From NCBI GenBank assembly GCA_002928515.1, contig PERI01000010.1, forward strand, positions 1 through 42,335: a DNA stretch of 42,335 bases. The letters are read 5' to 3'. Shown here piece after piece: positions 7,623 to 15,381 of the stretch. A program made the position numbers and the translations under genes. Source of the stretch: Hyphomicrobium sp. Its GTDB lineage: Bacteria > Pseudomonadota > Alphaproteobacteria > Rhizobiales > Hyphomicrobiaceae. The notes beneath the pieces were generated by a model. The model did no database searches. It was not told the origin of the DNA and saw only the letters and a list, made by a program, of their open reading frames with translations. How positions within the stretch are numbered: the stretch's first letter is position 1; the number at the start of each line of letters is the position of its first letter.

Positions 7623-9347
7623 ATGACAAAAATAAAAGCGGCCATGTTCATGACGGCATCTGCCATCGCAATATCAGCGAGCCTGCCGGTGACTGCAAAC
7701 GCTGACATTGCTAATCCAAAAATCACCCTCGCACAGAACACCCAATCCGACGACGGAAACAAAGACCAACAAGAAAAAGACGGCAAAAAGCGACGCGATA
7801 GGGACGGGAACGGAAGGGAACGTGGCGAAGGACGCGAACGAAATAACCCAGGCGAAGGCCGCAACAGAGATGGCGAACGTAGCGAGCGTAAAGATGCGGA
7901 TCGCGGCGGACAGCGCGGCGATGGCGATAGCAATCGTAACGAGAAAAAGGATGCACAACGAAACGACGACGAACGCAAAAAAGTCGTTGAGCCACCCGTA
8001 CTAGAGAACAAGCTCCCGCGCGTTCTCAATGCGCCCGTCATCGACGACCGCAAAAATGACCGCGAGCGTGATGCGCGCAAAGACGAAAACCGAGAACGAT
8101 TTGGCGACAAGAACCGTCGAGATCGAGATGACGATGATCGCAAACGTGACGCACGCCGTAGCGAAGATCGCAATGAGGACCGCAACGCTGATCGCGATCG
8201 CAAGCGTGGGCCATTCAATGCCGGTCCTGTCGTCAAAACCGGACCATCATTCAGCATAACCGACATCAAAAGCAAACGTCGCGAACGCCAAGAATCTGGC
8301 GGACGTACCGTCATTGAGGAACCCGGCAACCGCGTCATTTACAAGCAGAATAATAAGTTTGTCATTCAAAAGGACGAAACCGAACGCGTGCGACGCTTAG
8401 CTCCCAATGCCAAGTTTGAACGTCGCGACGGCGGCCGCAACGTTTCAATCGTAGATCGACCGAACGGTGTGCAGATCTTCACCGAGACCGATGAACGCGG
8501 ACAGCTTGTGCGCCGCTATCGCAAAGATCGACGAGGCAAAGAACACGTCATCATCGACAATCGGCGTCGCGACCGTTCAGGCCGTGATCTAGCTATCGGT
8601 GTCGGCATAGGCGCGGGCGTCGTCGCAGGCGCTGCAATCTTTGACCAGCTCGTCCGCGTTCCCGCACCCCGCGTGCGCATACCACGCGACAGATACATTC
8701 TGCGTTATGAAGGAGCGAGCGACGAAGATGTCTATGAAGCTCTCAGCGCACCACCCGTAGACTACGTGGAACGTCGCTACACTCTGGATCAAGTCCGCTC
8801 GACGCCCTATCTGCGTGACCGCATGCGGCGCATCGATCTCGACGACATCAACTTCGAATTTGGATCGTCAGAAGTCGATCCAAGTCAGTATCGCAAACTC
8901 GACCGCGTTGCACGCGCCATGAACCGCATCATTCGCCGCAATCCCGATGAAGTATTTTTGATTGAAGGGCACACGGACGCTGTTGGCTCGACCATCGACA
9001 ATCTGTCCTTGTCGGACCGCCGCGCCGAAAGCGTCGCCGTGATCTTATCGCAGGAATACGGCGTTCCGTTCGAAAACCTCGTGACGCAAGGATATGGCGA
9101 AGAATTCTTGAAAATCCTCACCCAAGCACCTGAGGTCGTCAATCGTCGCGTTGCCGCTCGACGCATTACGCCACTAATTGGTGAGCGAGAAGTGAGTGGC
9201 GGCCCACCGATCTACAATGAACGCGGCGACGGCGACGATGATCGTTCGGATTACAGTGATAGCCGCGACGACGACGAAGATCCTCGCGACGGAGATGATC
9301 GAGACGACGAACCATATGACGATCGTGGCGATCGCCCGCGTTATTGA
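7623..9347 (+). CDS. OmpA-family protein with Arg/Asp-rich region
   Basis: Exported protein of 574 residues. Signal peptide 1-27 (cut after TANA). Residues ~42-200 are an extremely charged, probably disordered region rich in Arg, Asp, Glu, Asn and Lys. Residues 200-320 hold short repeats with strand character (RVIYKQNNKFVIQ, GVQIFTETDERGQLV). A glycine-rich hydrophobic segment follows (IGVGIGAGVVAGAAIF, ~325-340). The C-terminal OmpA/MotB-type peptidoglycan-binding domain is ~403-520 (INFEFGSSEVDP, EGHTDAVGS, NLSLSDRRAESV). The end is an acidic Asp/Arg tail. The OmpA domain anchors to peptidoglycan; the charged region may reach envelope polymers (inference). A bidirectional hairpin follows at 9372-9403. 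Confidence 0.88.
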   Translation: MTKIKAAMFMTASAIAISASLPVTANADIANPKITLAQNTQSDDGNKDQQEKDGKKRRDRDGNGRERGEGRERNNPGEGRNRDGERSERKDADRGGQRGDGDSNRNEKKDAQRNDDERKKVVEPPVLENKLPRVLNAPVIDDRKNDRERDARKDENRERFGDKNRRDRDDDDRKRDARRSEDRNEDRNADRDRKRGPFNAGPVVKTGPSFSITDIKSKRRERQESGGRTVIEEPGNRVIYKQNNKFVIQKDETERVRRLAPNAKFERRDGGRNVSIVDRPNGVQIFTETDERGQLVRRYRKDRRGKEHVIIDNRRRDRSGRDLAIGVGIGAGVVAGAAIFDQLVRVPAPRVRIPRDRYILRYEGASDEDVYEALSAPPVDYVERRYTLDQVRSTPYLRDRMRRIDLDDINFEFGSSEVDPSQYRKLDRVARAMNRIIRRNPDEVFLIEGHTDAVGSTIDNLSLSDRRAESVAVILSQEYGVPFENLVTQGYGEEFLKILTQAPEVVNRRVAARRITPLIGEREVSGGPPIYNERGDGDDDRSDYSDSRDDDEDPRDGDDRDDEPYDDRGDRPRY

Positions 9348-9371
9348 GAACGCGAAAGCACTGGCTAAAAG

Positions 9372-9403
9372 AAACGGCGTGCAACTCGGTTTGCGCGCCG
9401 TTT
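9372..9403. terminator. Bidirectional hairpin between convergent genes
   Basis: AAACGGCGTGCAA pairs with TTGCGCGCCGTTT (13 bp with one G-U), loop of about six bases. It lies between the convergent OmpA-family and SoxYZ-like genes. On the minus strand the stem is followed by TTTCTTTTAG, a reasonable terminator tail for the SoxYZ-like gene's neighbour; on the plus strand the T-run is only the TTT at the stem end. Confidence 0.7.
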
Positions 9404-9425
9404 CAATATTCAGATACTAAAATAA

Positions 9426-10235
9426 TCAGCTCTGCGGACCCATCTGGAACGTGCGCGTCCATGCTCCGCCATCGGTATCTTTAAACGTCACCGTCATCTC
9501 GTGATGTCCACCACGAGGATAATCGAATTCGATCATCGGATCTTGCGAGAGGGCGATAGAACCTTCGACAGCTAGAATTAAATCATCACCTGATTGCACG
9601 CGAATGTCCGAGACCATGTTCATCAATGTATAAAGCAGCGTCTGCTGATCCATCACCATCCCGGTGTGGTTTGGATGCCGGAGATTAAGCTTCGCGCGTG
9701 CTAGTACAGGCGTGGCGCCCCCAGTTGCAGCAACTGGCGCGAGCGTCATCTGCCCCATACTTGCAGCAATCTCGATCGGATCTCCCGTTGGCGGCGCCGC
9801 ACAAGACGACTGGCCACCAGCAAACTTTATCAGTTGTGAAACCATGTAGAGTTGTCCGTCACTCGCCTCCACGACGACGCGAACGTCCGACTGGCGATCG
9901 ACGCGAAAATGCGATGTGATCTTGGCTGTATCGCGCGCTTTGCCCATGTGAAAGACGGCAACAACTGGTGTTGGATTTTCGTCGATCAGTACGGTGATTG
10001 TCTTGATAGTCCGACGGTCACCCAGCGCAACATCGACACCGATAGGAACCACCCGCATATCCTCGGGTCGGCCTGGCGCTGATAGCTTAATCAGCTCGCG
10101 ACCATCAACAATCGCCTTGTTACCAAACACGCTCGCGCGAATGTCGTCCCATGCGGTTCCTGCGAAGGCTGGACTGGAAACCAGAATACATCCGAGTGCA
10201 ATGCCAACTGACAATGCCGTTCTAGAAAGACGCAT
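9426..10235 (-). CDS. SoxYZ-like carrier protein (quinoprotein-dehydrogenase-associated type)
   Basis: Exported protein of 269 residues: signal peptide 1-25, a SoxY-like domain (~28-148) ending in KFAGGQSSCAAPP with C145 in the place of the carrier cysteine of SoxY, then a SoxZ-like domain (~165-269) ending FQMGPQS. Such fused SoxYZ proteins occur next to PQQ-dependent alcohol dehydrogenases in methylotrophs and relatives; true SoxYZ carries sulfur intermediates on the SoxY cysteine in the periplasm. Here no dehydrogenase or other sox gene lies nearby, so it is an orphan. The ATG at 10235 is chosen over 10271 because the signal peptide begins there and AGGGG lies 9 bases upstream. Confidence 0.82.
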   Translation of the reverse strand: MRLSRTALSVGIALGCILVSSPAFAGTAWDDIRASVFGNKAIVDGRELIKLSAPGRPEDMRVVPIGVDVALGDRRTIKTITVLIDENPTPVVAVFHMGKARDTAKITSHFRVDRQSDVRVVVEASDGQLYMVSQLIKFAGGQSSCAAPPTGDPIEIAASMGQMTLAPVAATGGATPVLARAKLNLRHPNHTGMVMDQQTLLYTLMNMVSDIRVQSGDDLILAVEGSIALSQDPMIEFDYPRGGHHEMTVTFKDTDGGAWTRTFQMGPQS

Positions 10236-10344
10236 GGTCTGTGGCCCCTGAAAACTGAACGCAGAATGCATTGAGATGCGCGGGTAAAATTCCCTGATTG
10301 CTTATCCATTCGCCCAGCCAGTGCGTCAAGCACCAGCATGCGTA

Positions 10345-11061
10345 TTACTGCGAAGCAACCGGACGCCAACCAGCTTCCATTGCGTCAGCTTCACTGCAGA
10401 ACCACCTCTCCCCCTGACCGGGGTCAATACGAACTTTGTCGTACCAAGGTCCCCAAGGCACGTGGTAAATATGGCCACTTCCCGAAATATTTCCTTTGAT
10501 GGCGCAGCCGGAAGGCGCCGCAGTTTCCGCAACTTGCCATTCGTTGCTGCGGTATTCCCAAGGCGCAATCGCGCGCCCCTGCCAGACACCATTTTTTTTC
10601 GCGCGGGCGTCCGATTCCGCTTGAGCAAATTCGCTCGAATATTTGACGAAGGCCCAGGCAAAACCATCACGAACCATGGCTTCATTGATGTTGCGACCAT
10701 CTGTAAAACAGACAGCCAACACGCGTCGATATTTATCCTGTCCGCGCTGCTTGCAAGAAATCTGCTTTTGTCCAATCAGACGTTTTAATGCCGATACTGA
10801 CGAGCGTCCGCACGGCCAGCTTTGTCCGCTTGCAGTTTCACAAGTCTGCGCAATCTCTGGTGCATCGATGCCTTCAAGGCGGACACGCTGCCCACTGATG
10901 TCGAGAGTATCACCGTCAATGACGCGAGCCACACCAACCAGTGGTGGACCGCGATGGATTGCATCGGGCGTAGCGGCAACCGCCACGGCACTACTGAAAA
11001 AGATAAGCGCACCAGCAAGTGAACTGGTGCGCCTGAAGGTAAGCGAAGGACGTGTCGTCAT
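10345..11061 (-). CDS. Exported thermonuclease-like (SNase) protein
   Basis: Staphylococcal-nuclease-family protein of 238 residues with a signal peptide (1-~30). The SNase core (~43-160) shows RVIDGDTLDISGQRVRLEGIDAPE, with the metal-binding aspartates and first arginine, then DKYRRVLAVC and GFAWAFVKYS. A C-terminal extension (~170-238) is rich in aromatic residues and resembles the small excalibur-like or nuclease-associated tails (GNISGSGHIYHVPWGPWYDK). It probably degrades or binds nucleic acid outside the cytoplasm. The in-frame GTG at 11070 is an alternative start. The ATG lies exactly in the loop of a 9-bp perfect inverted repeat (11049-11073), and no good ribosome-binding site precedes it. 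Confidence 0.85.
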   Translation of the reverse strand: MTTRPSLTFRRTSSLAGALIFFSSAVAVAATPDAIHRGPPLVGVARVIDGDTLDISGQRVRLEGIDAPEIAQTCETASGQSWPCGRSSVSALKRLIGQKQISCKQRGQDKYRRVLAVCFTDGRNINEAMVRDGFAWAFVKYSSEFAQAESDARAKKNGVWQGRAIAPWEYRSNEWQVAETAAPSGCAIKGNISGSGHIYHVPWGPWYDKVRIDPGQGERWFCSEADAMEAGWRPVASQ

Positions 11062-11073
11062 AACCGACACGTC
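11049..11073 (-). promoter_or_regulatory. Start-codon hairpin of the nuclease gene
   Basis: A perfect 9-bp inverted repeat, GACGTGTCG and CGACACGTC, flanks the 7-base loop GTTATGA (minus-strand sense). The ATG of the nuclease gene is inside this loop. In the mRNA this would be a GC-rich stem that exposes or hides the start codon; in DNA it could also be an operator. Confidence 0.55.
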
Positions 11074-11164
11074 GCTGAGTCGTGTGGCACAACCTAGGCG
11101 GTCTTACGGCGTGATCATGCAATCAAATCGTGTGTGTGCAACTGCAATTTTTGGATCATGGAGC

Positions 11165-11953
11165 TTAGCGCGCACTTGCCAAGCCGATGGCCGAATCGCG
11201 TCCGCGCACATTTGAAAATCGCGCACCATCTACAATTGCATCGGTGAAATCTGCGCCAGCTATATCAGCTCCGCTAAAATCAGCTCCAGATAGATTGGCT
11301 TGCTTAAAGTTTGCGCCAGAAACGTCCGCTCCTATAAACTTTGTCGTCTGCAGTGCGTTGCGACTGAGATCGGCACCTTGCAACTGCGCCTCTGAGAAGT
11401 CACAACCGCGCATCTCCATCATCGGCGAAATCAATTCTTCCGTGCGCGGATCGCGAGGACCGAAAAAAGCATTCTTCAAATTTGCACGGCGAAAATCGAC
11501 GCCATCGAAGCGGCCATTCAAATGCGCACGCACCATCACAGCTCCGGTAAAGCGGGGCAAATTTTCAGGCGCATGGCTCATATCGGCAAATAGATTGGGA
11601 CGAAGGAGAGACGCATCCGACATATCGGCATTGGTAAAATTCGTGCCGATGATTGTCGCACGATCAAGCTTCGAAAACGCGAGTAGCGCTCCCGATAGAT
11701 CTGCGCGAGACAAATCGGAACCTTGAAAATTCACGCGAGAGAGTCGTGCCGCTTTAAAGTCGATGTCGCTGAGTTCAAGATTGCTGAGATCCTTACCAGA
11801 CCAGTTAACAGGCGCACCTTCCGCGGCCTGAAACAGCGCGGACACCACTTCTCGTGCCGACATTTCGGCAGCAGCCAGTCGCGAGACGTCCCATGAACTG
11901 AGCATGACTAAAGAAACGGGCAAAATTTTCCGAACCAGATACAGCACGGTCAA
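11165..11953 (-). CDS. Exported pentapeptide-repeat protein
   Basis: Protein of 262 residues with an N-terminal signal-like segment (LVRKILPVSLVMLSSWDVSRLAAA) and two blocks of pentapeptide repeats with the A(D/N)LSX pattern: ~55-115 (LSNLELSDIDFKAARLSRVNFQGSDLSRADLS) and ~150-255 (ANFKQANLSGADFSGADIAGADFTDA). These fold as a right-handed quadrilateral helix. Most known members have unclear function; a few mimic DNA and protect gyrase, which is unlikely here because of the export signal. No neighbour suggests a role. The TTG, GTG and ATG options near 11953 were not resolved. Confidence 0.82.
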   Translation of the reverse strand: MTVLYLVRKILPVSLVMLSSWDVSRLAAAEMSAREVVSALFQAAEGAPVNWSGKDLSNLELSDIDFKAARLSRVNFQGSDLSRADLSGALLAFSKLDRATIIGTNFTNADMSDASLLRPNLFADMSHAPENLPRFTGAVMVRAHLNGRFDGVDFRRANLKNAFFGPRDPRTEELISPMMEMRGCDFSEAQLQGADLSRNALQTTKFIGADVSGANFKQANLSGADFSGADIAGADFTDAIVDGARFSNVRGRDSAIGLASAR

Positions 11954-12116
11954 ATGTCCAAACTCGGTTTTCTATGCCTGAATATAGGGCTGAATGAAAA
12001 AAGCAGTCGATTTGTCATGTGTATAGATGGCCCTGAAGTGACATAATCTTTCATGATATTAAAGCGTTTGATACGTGCAGACAGCACGCAACCGCTGCTT
12101 CTTCAGAGGCCCATGA

Positions 12117-14438
12117 ATGTCCGCCACACGTCCGCCTTCTCCTCCACCCCTCTCGACCTATCGGCCGAGTAACGAACGCGCAGCCTTCCCGCCGCGCCCA
12201 AGACCACCAGGTCAGAATGGAGGCGGACGCGCCAGGCCGCCACAAAGCCCGCGTCGGCGCAACGGCATACTCAGCGGTCTGCTGTATCTCTTCGTCTTTG
12301 TCTTGCTCACCGCCGGGGCGGGCGTCGCCTATCTCGTCATCAATCCACCAAGCGACATGATAAGACAGACGATTGCTGAACAGGTGAAAGCGCGGACAGG
12401 TCGCGATTTGCGCGTGGCAGGCGCAGCAGGCTTTACGTTTTATCCCGGCGTTGGTGTTTCGTTGAAAGACGTGACGCTGTCTGGTCCCTCAGGATCAGAT
12501 GCCAACATGGTGAGCATGTCGGCCCTCGATGTCAGCGTGAAAGCTTTGCCATTGTTCAGCCGGCACATCGAAGTCGAATCTCTGGTACTCAAGAGACCCA
12601 TTTTCGATCTACGCATTGATAAATCCGGCAGACGAAATTGGGACATGGCTGCCTCGCAACCTCGCGTGCAATATGCACAAGCGGAAAATAATGCGACGCA
12701 AAGCGATGCATCTCCAGCGCAGATTGAAGTCGGACAACGCTCAAAGCTTGCCAATGTCAAAAATTTACAGCTCAGCGACGTGCGCATAGAAGATGGCACG
12801 TTCAGCTTTACAGATGAACGTTCAGGCGCGACGCAAAAAGTAGAAGCTGTAAATTTGGCGCTTGCCGTTCCATCGCTCAATGAACCGATGACAGCCAGCG
12901 GCACCGTTGGCTGGAAAGGTGAGACAACCGATTTTCAAGGCACGTTGTCTAACTTGCAAACCGTGCTGGATCAGCAGCCCGCCAAACTCGCGTTCACGGC
13001 CAAAAACAAACATCTCAAGGCACGGTACGACGGCACTGCATTACTCAAAGAAGGCGCCGACATTGAAGGCGAAGTACAAGCAGAGTCCATTTCAACACGC
13101 GATTTAGCATCCTGGCTTGGTACAAAACTACCACCAGTAGCTGGATTTGGACCGCTCTCAATATCCGGCCGCATCAAAACAGTTGCCAACACGACAACAT
13201 TCTCGAATGCAAATTTCGGCCTCGATGGCGCAACGGCAACCGGCACGATCAGCGTGACCACCGGAGCCGTTCGCCCCAACGTGCAAGCCGACCTCATCGT
13301 CTCAGAACTCGATCTCAACAAATATCTAACGCGCGCAGCACTCGCAGATACCGATGGAGATGCTCCATCACAGTCGCCTCGATCAAACGAACAGCCAGAA
13401 GAAAATCAGCCCGACGCGATCGAGAATTTATTGAATGATCCTCAGACTAAACCGCCTGGCACAAAAGTATATGGCAGCGTTCATCGCAGCGGATGGTCTA
13501 GCGAGCCATTAAACTTGACACTCCTCGGCGTAGCCGACGGCAACGCAAAACTTTCTATCGGACGACTACTATTCCAAAACCTCGTTGTCGGAAAAACCGA
13601 CATGACAGTCGAATTGAAAGATCGCTTCCTGAAAACCCAACTTCACGATGTGCTACTCTATCAGGGAAGCGGCAAAGGTGCTGTGAACGTCGATGGCACG
13701 GCTCAAACGGCAGCCATTGGCGCAGCCTTCGCATTAGCGAACATTTCTGCTCAGCCATTCTTGAAGGACGCGGCCAAAATTGAAGTGTTGCAAGGCAAAG
13801 CCAACGTTGACTTGCAGATAACTTCGACAGGGGCCAACCAGCTTCAACTCGTAGAAACTCTCAATGGAACAGCATCTTTCGCACTCGCCGATGGCGCTGT
13901 CGTCGGCTTCAACCTGCCCGGTGCAATTCGCGGACTATCAAAAGGCAAGTTTTCAGCCTTTAAAAGTGCACCGACTGAGAAAACTGATTTCAGTGAAATG
14001 ACGGCGAGTTTCCAAATCACCAATGGCATAGCGCAAAACCAAGATTTGAAACTTGTCAGCCCACTGTTGCGGGTCACGGGCGCTGGCGCAGTGCAAATTC
14101 CACAACGAACGATCGACTACACGGTAAAGCCGAAACTGGTCGCAAGCCTGGAAGGCCAGGACGGAAATTCGGCGCTGTCGGGGATCGAAATTCCGGTTCG
14201 CATTACCGGCCCGCTCGATAAGCCTAAAATCCAACCCGAACTGAAAGCGGTCATTGAAAACCCGGAGCAGGCCGTCGAAACCGTCAAAGATATCGGCAAA
14301 CGCTTGAAGGGCAAAAATTCAGACGAGATCGTTGACGAACTGTTTGGCAAAGATGACCCCAATGAGGCATCTGACAAGTCGTCGACAAAAGCCAAAGCGA
14401 AAGAATTTTTGAACAAATACTTCAAGAAGAGCGAGTGA
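12117..14438 (+). CDS. AsmA-family envelope protein
   Basis: Protein of 773 residues: a proline- and arginine-rich cytoplasmic start (1-48), one membrane helix (~52-75, LYLFVFVLLTAGAGVAYLVI), then a long periplasmic beta-rich AsmA domain. The C-terminal AsmA region contains LNGTASFALADGAVVGFNLPGAIRGL and ends with the charged tail of this family (VDELFGKDDPNEA, KAKEFLNKYFKK). AsmA-like proteins are thought to form bridge-like lipid-transfer structures between the inner and outer membranes. The ATG at 12117 follows AGAGG. The gene stands alone, and a clear terminator follows at 14478. Confidence 0.9.
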   Translation: MSATRPPSPPPLSTYRPSNERAAFPPRPRPPGQNGGGRARPPQSPRRRNGILSGLLYLFVFVLLTAGAGVAYLVINPPSDMIRQTIAEQVKARTGRDLRVAGAAGFTFYPGVGVSLKDVTLSGPSGSDANMVSMSALDVSVKALPLFSRHIEVESLVLKRPIFDLRIDKSGRRNWDMAASQPRVQYAQAENNATQSDASPAQIEVGQRSKLANVKNLQLSDVRIEDGTFSFTDERSGATQKVEAVNLALAVPSLNEPMTASGTVGWKGETTDFQGTLSNLQTVLDQQPAKLAFTAKNKHLKARYDGTALLKEGADIEGEVQAESISTRDLASWLGTKLPPVAGFGPLSISGRIKTVANTTTFSNANFGLDGATATGTISVTTGAVRPNVQADLIVSELDLNKYLTRAALADTDGDAPSQSPRSNEQPEENQPDAIENLLNDPQTKPPGTKVYGSVHRSGWSSEPLNLTLLGVADGNAKLSIGRLLFQNLVVGKTDMTVELKDRFLKTQLHDVLLYQGSGKGAVNVDGTAQTAAIGAAFALANISAQPFLKDAAKIEVLQGKANVDLQITSTGANQLQLVETLNGTASFALADGAVVGFNLPGAIRGLSKGKFSAFKSAPTEKTDFSEMTASFQITNGIAQNQDLKLVSPLLRVTGAGAVQIPQRTIDYTVKPKLVASLEGQDGNSALSGIEIPVRITGPLDKPKIQPELKAVIENPEQAVETVKDIGKRLKGKNSDEIVDELFGKDDPNEASDKSSTKAKAKEFLNKYFKKSE

Positions 14439-14477
14439 CGACTTAGCCTTTAAAATCCGAGCTAAAACGTTAGTTAA

Positions 14478-14502
14478 GCGTCGTCATAACGACGCATTTT
14501 TC
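14478..14502 (+). terminator. Intrinsic terminator of the AsmA-family gene
   Basis: Perfect 7-bp stem GCGTCGT / ACGACGC with a CATA loop, followed by ATTTTTC. Confidence 0.8.
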
Positions 14503-14562
14503 TTCGCAAAAACGTCGCAGTTAAAGTGACGTAAACAACGGAACTAAAAAAAATTTCCCCAA

Positions 14563-14604
14563 GGGGCAAAAAACTCTTGCGTGGGGGGTCCGTTTGCCCC
14601 ATAT
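14563..14604 (+). promoter_or_regulatory. Promoter enclosed by an inverted repeat, upstream of the AdoMetDC-like gene
   Basis: CTTGCG (14576-14581), a 17-bp spacer and CCATAT (14599-14604) fit the alphaproteobacterial CTTGAC-N17-CTATAT pattern at 4 of 6 and 5 of 6 positions. The perfect inverted repeat GGGGCAAA (14563-14570) / TTTGCCCC (14593-14600) brackets the -35 box and overlaps the -10 box, which is a natural repressor position. The predicted 5' leader is ~100 bases and has possible pairing (AACCA at 14652 region with TGGTT before the ribosome-binding site), not tested. Confidence 0.45.
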
Positions 14605-14710
14605 GCGCTGCTCTCGTCTGTCCACCTGCCAGCATGGTCGAGGTTTTCCAGAACCAATGAGGTAAGGAGCGGGCGAGTCAAACCTGTCTACTGGTTGGGG
14701 AGTGGGTCAT

Positions 14711-15265
14711 ATGGCCTTTAATGACACCCTCTTCCAATTGGGGATGGACTTGACTCGTTCAAGCACCGCCCAAAAGGAAGATTATTCGTGCGTTGAGTCT
14801 GACGCGGACACCGTGGATCGCACCAGCATCCCGGCTACGACACAGAGCAACATAGTCGCTGGCACTACGCTTTTTATCGACCTGCACGGCGCTAAGCGCC
14901 TCGACGACGCAAAGTCGGTCGAGCGCGCCATCAAACGCGCTGTTGAGGGCTTCGGCATGAAGCTCAAAAGCGTCCACTTGGACCGCGTTGCGGGCGGTGG
15001 CGTCACAGGCGTTGCGAAGCTGGCGACGGGGCACCTTTCGCTCCAAGCATGCTCTCGTTCGGGCCTGATGGCTGTCGATGCGCGCGGTTGCGCAGGTCTG
15101 AAGCCGGAAGCGGCTTTGATCGCGCTTGCCAATGCGTTCGAAGCGCGCGAGGCGGTGATTCAAAAGGTCCGGAAGGCGCAAGCGATCGCTCTGCCGACGC
15201 TGCGCATCGTGCCCCAGAACGACCGCAAGATGGCAAAGACGAGAAGCCAGGCCAAAGCGGCCTGA
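14711..15265 (+). CDS. S-adenosylmethionine decarboxylase homologue lacking the pyruvoyl serine
   Basis: Protein of 184 residues of the SpeH type. It keeps the N-terminal LFQLGMDLTRSSTAQ stretch of Rhizobiales AdoMetDCs and the core FIDLHGAKRLDD, then GGGVTGVAKLATGHLSLQ and the last helix. In active enzymes the self-processing site reads AESHLSIHTWPE, and its serine becomes the pyruvoyl group. Here the aligned stretch is ATGHLSLQACSR: glutamate is T106, serine is G107 and the following histidine is Q112, so self-cleavage and decarboxylation should be impossible. It may be a regulatory or binding paralogue. The ATG at 14711 is preferred over GTG 14702 for its GGGGAG site. No other polyamine gene is nearby. 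Confidence 0.75.
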   Translation: MAFNDTLFQLGMDLTRSSTAQKEDYSCVESDADTVDRTSIPATTQSNIVAGTTLFIDLHGAKRLDDAKSVERAIKRAVEGFGMKLKSVHLDRVAGGGVTGVAKLATGHLSLQACSRSGLMAVDARGCAGLKPEAALIALANAFEAREAVIQKVRKAQAIALPTLRIVPQNDRKMAKTRSQAKAA

Positions 15266-15313
15266 CGCAACCTCTGTCTAACCCCGAACGTCCGTAGCTT
15301 GGTTTGAGACTGG

Positions 15314-15358
15314 GCGCGCCAGACCACGTGCAAGGTTGCATCCGTGGTTCTGGCGCGC
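15314..15358. terminator. Long hairpin between convergent genes
   Basis: GCGCGCCAGACCACG pairs with CGTGGTTCTGGCGCGC with a single bulged base; an inner TGCAA-GG-TTGCA extends it. It lies between the AdoMetDC-like gene and the MFS gene, which converge. There is no T-run on either strand, so a factor-independent terminator is not certain; it may protect mRNA 3' ends. Confidence 0.5.
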
Positions 15359-15381
15359 TGTCTTCAAGCGCCCACGCATGC

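Noticed and set aside
7538-8338. Long minus-strand frame of 266 residues, very rich in Ser and Arg
   Set aside because: It is the mirror of the Arg/Asp-rich region of the OmpA-family gene; no start signal or family pattern.
14603-14665. Twenty-codon upstream frame before the AdoMetDC-like gene
   Set aside because: Its ATG lies inside the predicted -10 box, so it would not be in the transcript, and it lacks a ribosome-binding site.
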